From NCBI GenBank assembly GCA_903853735.1, contig CAINUH010000299.1, positions 1 through 6,262 on the forward strand: a stretch of DNA of 6,262 nucleotides, in the 5' to 3' direction. Below, in pieces: positions 5,858 to 6,262 of the stretch. Under the pieces are notes generated by a model. The model did not search any database and had not been told where the DNA came from. It was given only the letters and a program-made list of their open reading frames with translations. This stretch comes from an uncultured Desulfomonile sp. (GTDB taxonomy: Bacteria > Desulfobacterota > Desulfomonilia > Desulfomonilales > Desulfomonilaceae). The translations under genes and the position numbers were made by a program. How positions within the stretch are numbered: the first letter of the stretch is position 1; the number at the start of each line of letters is the position of its first letter.

Positions 5858-5894
5858 CTGAGGCCCCCGAAAAATGTTTTTCCGGGGGCCTCAG
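5858..5894. terminator. Hairpin between convergent genes, likely bidirectional terminator
   Basis: CTGAGGCCCCC (5858-5868) pairs perfectly with GGGGGCCTCAG (5884-5894). The stem continues through A5 against T5 with one extra base on the right arm, leaving a very small loop around 5875-5876. It lies 40 bases after the methyltransferase stop and 78 bases beyond the dehydrogenase stop on the other strand. There is no T-run after the stem on either strand, so it is a strong structural barrier rather than a textbook intrinsic terminator. Confidence 0.75.
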
Positions 5895-5971
5895 TTCATT
5901 GATCTCATTGGGTTGGAAGAAGGCCCTTCACAGGTACGCGACAGGGCTCCTCCCATAGACGGCATTCCTAC

Positions 5972-6262
5972 CTAAAAATCCGGTGTGAGAACGATTCGTT
6001 TCGTCAACCCGCCACTGTGAGCCTCCTCAAAAGCCTTCTGGATTTGGGACATTGGTCTGGTTTCAAGCAGCGGATCTATTTCGATCTTGCCCGATTGCAC
6101 CATTTCCAAAACCTTTGGATAGTAGCAGGGGAGACATCCCCATGTCCCGATAATGTCTGCATCAAAGGCCATAAGGCGGGACATGCTATAGGTATTTTTC
6201 TGCATTCCGAATCCTACTATCACGAGCTTACCGATGAAACCAAGGAGTCCAAGTGCGATATC
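5972..6262 (-). CDS. Zn-type medium-chain dehydrogenase, C-terminal part; resembles 6-hydroxycyclohex-1-ene-1-carbonyl-CoA dehydrogenase
   Basis: The reading frame runs off the window edge, so only the last 96 residues are seen. They start inside the nucleotide-binding domain (ALGLLGFIGKLVIVGFG) and continue with SRLMAFDADIIGTWGC, YYPKVLEMVQSGKIEIDPL, the SQIQKAFEEAHSGGLTKRIVL tail and a TAG stop. The hydrophobic-Gly strand, the LMAFDA-x4-G-x-WGC segment and the tail pattern are typical of the zinc-dependent medium-chain dehydrogenase superfamily. From memory of the family, the LMAF and WGC segments resemble Had of anaerobic benzoyl-CoA degradation (NAD-dependent oxidation of 6-hydroxycyclohex-1-enecarbonyl-CoA). 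The zinc-ligand cysteines lie outside the window, so this sub-family is a best guess; a threonine- or sorbitol-dehydrogenase-like enzyme is the alternative. It is convergent with the methyltransferase. Confidence 0.85.
   Translation of the reverse strand, partial: DIALGLLGFIGKLVIVGFGMQKNTYSMSRLMAFDADIIGTWGCLPCYYPKVLEMVQSGKIEIDPLLETRPMSQIQKAFEEAHSGGLTKRIVLTPDF

Overview
The window looks like chromosomal DNA of moderate GC content (judged by eye) from a Gram-negative anaerobe, most likely a Desulfobacterota (deltaproteobacterial) relative of the syntrophic or sulfate-reducing aromatic degraders. This is inferred from the style of the proteins: an NtrY-type sensor kinase, a Zincin_1 metallopeptidase of the delta-proteobacterial type, and a truncated dehydrogenase resembling the 6-hydroxycyclohex-1-ene-1-carbonyl-CoA dehydrogenase of anaerobic benzoyl-CoA breakdown. 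There is no rRNA or other species-level marker.

Layout. Positions 65-436 (minus) encode a small DUF805 membrane protein with a GTG start and a good ribosome site. A 429-base stretch without a gene follows (437-865). It is AT-rich towards its right end and holds a candidate promoter/operator, several TTAA-rich dyads and a perfect tandem 11-base repeat. This repeat lies downstream of the 3' end of a tRNA-Gln(CTG) gene (866-939, minus), a common position for integrase-targeted sites. The tRNA has its own sigma70-type promoter, whose -35 box overlaps the stop codon of the next gene.

Positions 978-4329 hold three minus-strand genes, transcribed in the order Zincin_1 metallopeptidase, NtrY-like membrane histidine kinase, and threonylcarbamoyl-AMP synthase (tsaC, for tRNA t6A). 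The last two overlap by four bases (ATGA), so they are probably translationally coupled. No NtrX-type response regulator is present. Divergently, pth (peptidyl-tRNA hydrolase) and a class I SAM-dependent methyltransferase run on the plus strand (4439-5818). A strong hairpin at 5858-5894 separates them from a convergent, truncated medium-chain dehydrogenase (5972 to the window end, minus).

Three loci, tsaC, tRNA-Gln and pth, serve tRNA maturation or recycling, so the core of the window is translation housekeeping with a signalling kinase inserted. No CRISPR array, transposase, toxin-antitoxin pair or defence system is visible. I do not see a clearly new multi-gene system. The best leads are the kinase-tsaC coupling, the repeat-rich tRNA-Gln flank, the 16S-tail mimic at the pth start and the aromatic-type dehydrogenase.
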